From NCBI GenBank assembly GCA_023128855.1, contig JAGMDE010000118.1:1-5069 (forward strand): 5,069 nt of DNA, in the 5' to 3' direction. This document shows, piece by piece, positions 4,750-5,069 of the stretch (positions are counted from its first letter, which is position 1; every line of letters starts with the position of its first letter). The DNA is from Thermoplasmatales archaeon. Lineage in GTDB: Archaea; Thermoplasmatota; E2; DHVEG-1. A program made the translations under genes and the position numbers. The notes beneath the pieces are model-generated. The model was given only the letters and a program-made list of their open reading frames with translations, was not told the origin of the DNA and did no database searches.

Positions 4750-5069
4750 GTGATCTATATGACTGAGAAAAACATTGTAAAATCTGAAACAACAGTAACG
4801 AAACTACCTATGCATGCTGCTGATCCTGCTCCTTTAGGTTTAATAGGGCTTGCAGTTGCAACTCTTGTTCTCGCATCAACTGATCTAGGTCTTGTATCCT
4901 CTGCAGCTAAGTCTCTTATGATCCCCTGGGTTCTTTTCTTTGGTGCAACAGCACAACTGATTGCAGGTACTATAGAATTTAAACGTAACAATATATTTGG
5001 TGCAACAGTTTTTACAACATATTCTATGACCATGTATGCAATAGCACTTACGTTGTTTATCACAATATT
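4750..5069 (+). CDS. GPR1/FUN34/YaaH (AceTr/SatP) family acetate transporter, 3' end cut by the window
   Basis: About 106 residues are visible with no stop before the window edge. The family consists of six-helix membrane proteins that move acetate and sometimes succinate or ammonia-related solutes across the cytoplasmic membrane. Counting from the GTG, the signature appears as DPAPLGL (25-31), where bacterial and fungal members usually have NPAPLGL. Next come the first membrane helix, then WVLFFGATAQLIAGTIEFKR (about 60-79), which matches the family pattern of helix 2 and its E-[FY]-K loop. NNIFGATVFTTYS follows, matching the conserved G-N-x-F-G-x-x-[AV]-F-x-x-Y. The HN-x-G segment after helix 1 in SatP is here TDLGL. 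The start is either GTG 4750 or ATG 4759, three codons apart. Its place beside the secreted-protein operon does not show a shared pathway; uptake of acetate or other short acids is inferred from family only. Confidence 0.88.
   Translation, partial: MIYMTEKNIVKSETTVTKLPMHAADPAPLGLIGLAVATLVLASTDLGLVSSAAKSLMIPWVLFFGATAQLIAGTIEFKRNNIFGATVFTTYSMTMYAIALTLFITI

Noticed and set aside
4755..5063. Minus-strand open frame opposite the transporter
   Set aside because: The plus strand carries the AceTr signature motifs in order; the opposite reading has no known motif.

Overview
The window looks archaeal. It is AT-rich by eye, and its genes use GGAGG-type ribosome binding sites 6 to 8 bases before the start. 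Two gene starts have an archaeal-type TATA box about 26 bases before a plausible transcript start. The gene content (Sec-secreted PKD and NosD-like beta-helix proteins, a secreted beta-propeller, a one-helix zinc-ribbon protein and an AceTr-family acetate transporter) fits an uncultured euryarchaeon, possibly a mesophilic Thermoplasmatota lineage. That lineage guess is inference from protein style only. No rRNA, tRNA, CRISPR array or transposase was seen.

Layout: positions 57 to 3992 hold three minus-strand genes that read as one operon, transcribed from right to left. The first gene encodes a beta-helix plus two PKD domains (2352-3992). The second encodes a beta-sandwich plus a PKD domain (1393-2340). 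The third encodes a seven-repeat beta-propeller (57-1358). Gaps are only 11 and 34 bases, and each gene has its own strong ribosome binding site. A gene-free stretch (3993-4264) carries the operon promoter, a paired repeat and an inverted repeat. A small minus-strand gene for a membrane-anchored zinc-ribbon protein follows (4265-4531). A second intergenic stretch (4532-4749) separates it from a plus-strand GPR1/FUN34/YaaH (AceTr/SatP) transporter gene that runs off the right edge.

The most notable feature is the shared plan of the three secreted proteins: a near-identical signal peptide at the front, a different extracellular domain in the middle, and a related 28 to 31 residue tail at the end. 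The tail has an Arg-x-Arg start, a leucine-rich amphipathic stretch and a Phe-Pro-x-Leu core. This suggests a common export and C-terminal anchoring or sorting signal that does not match the known archaeosortase-type tails I can recall. The second and third tails belong to a larger duplicated PKD-plus-tail module whose similarity is visible in the DNA.

A second notable feature is a 15-base sequence, ACCTGCTAGGTATGA, found in both intergenic regions around the zinc-ribbon gene. Ten bases of it recur in inverted orientation at the left edge of the window, beyond the operon end. It may be a shared regulator site.
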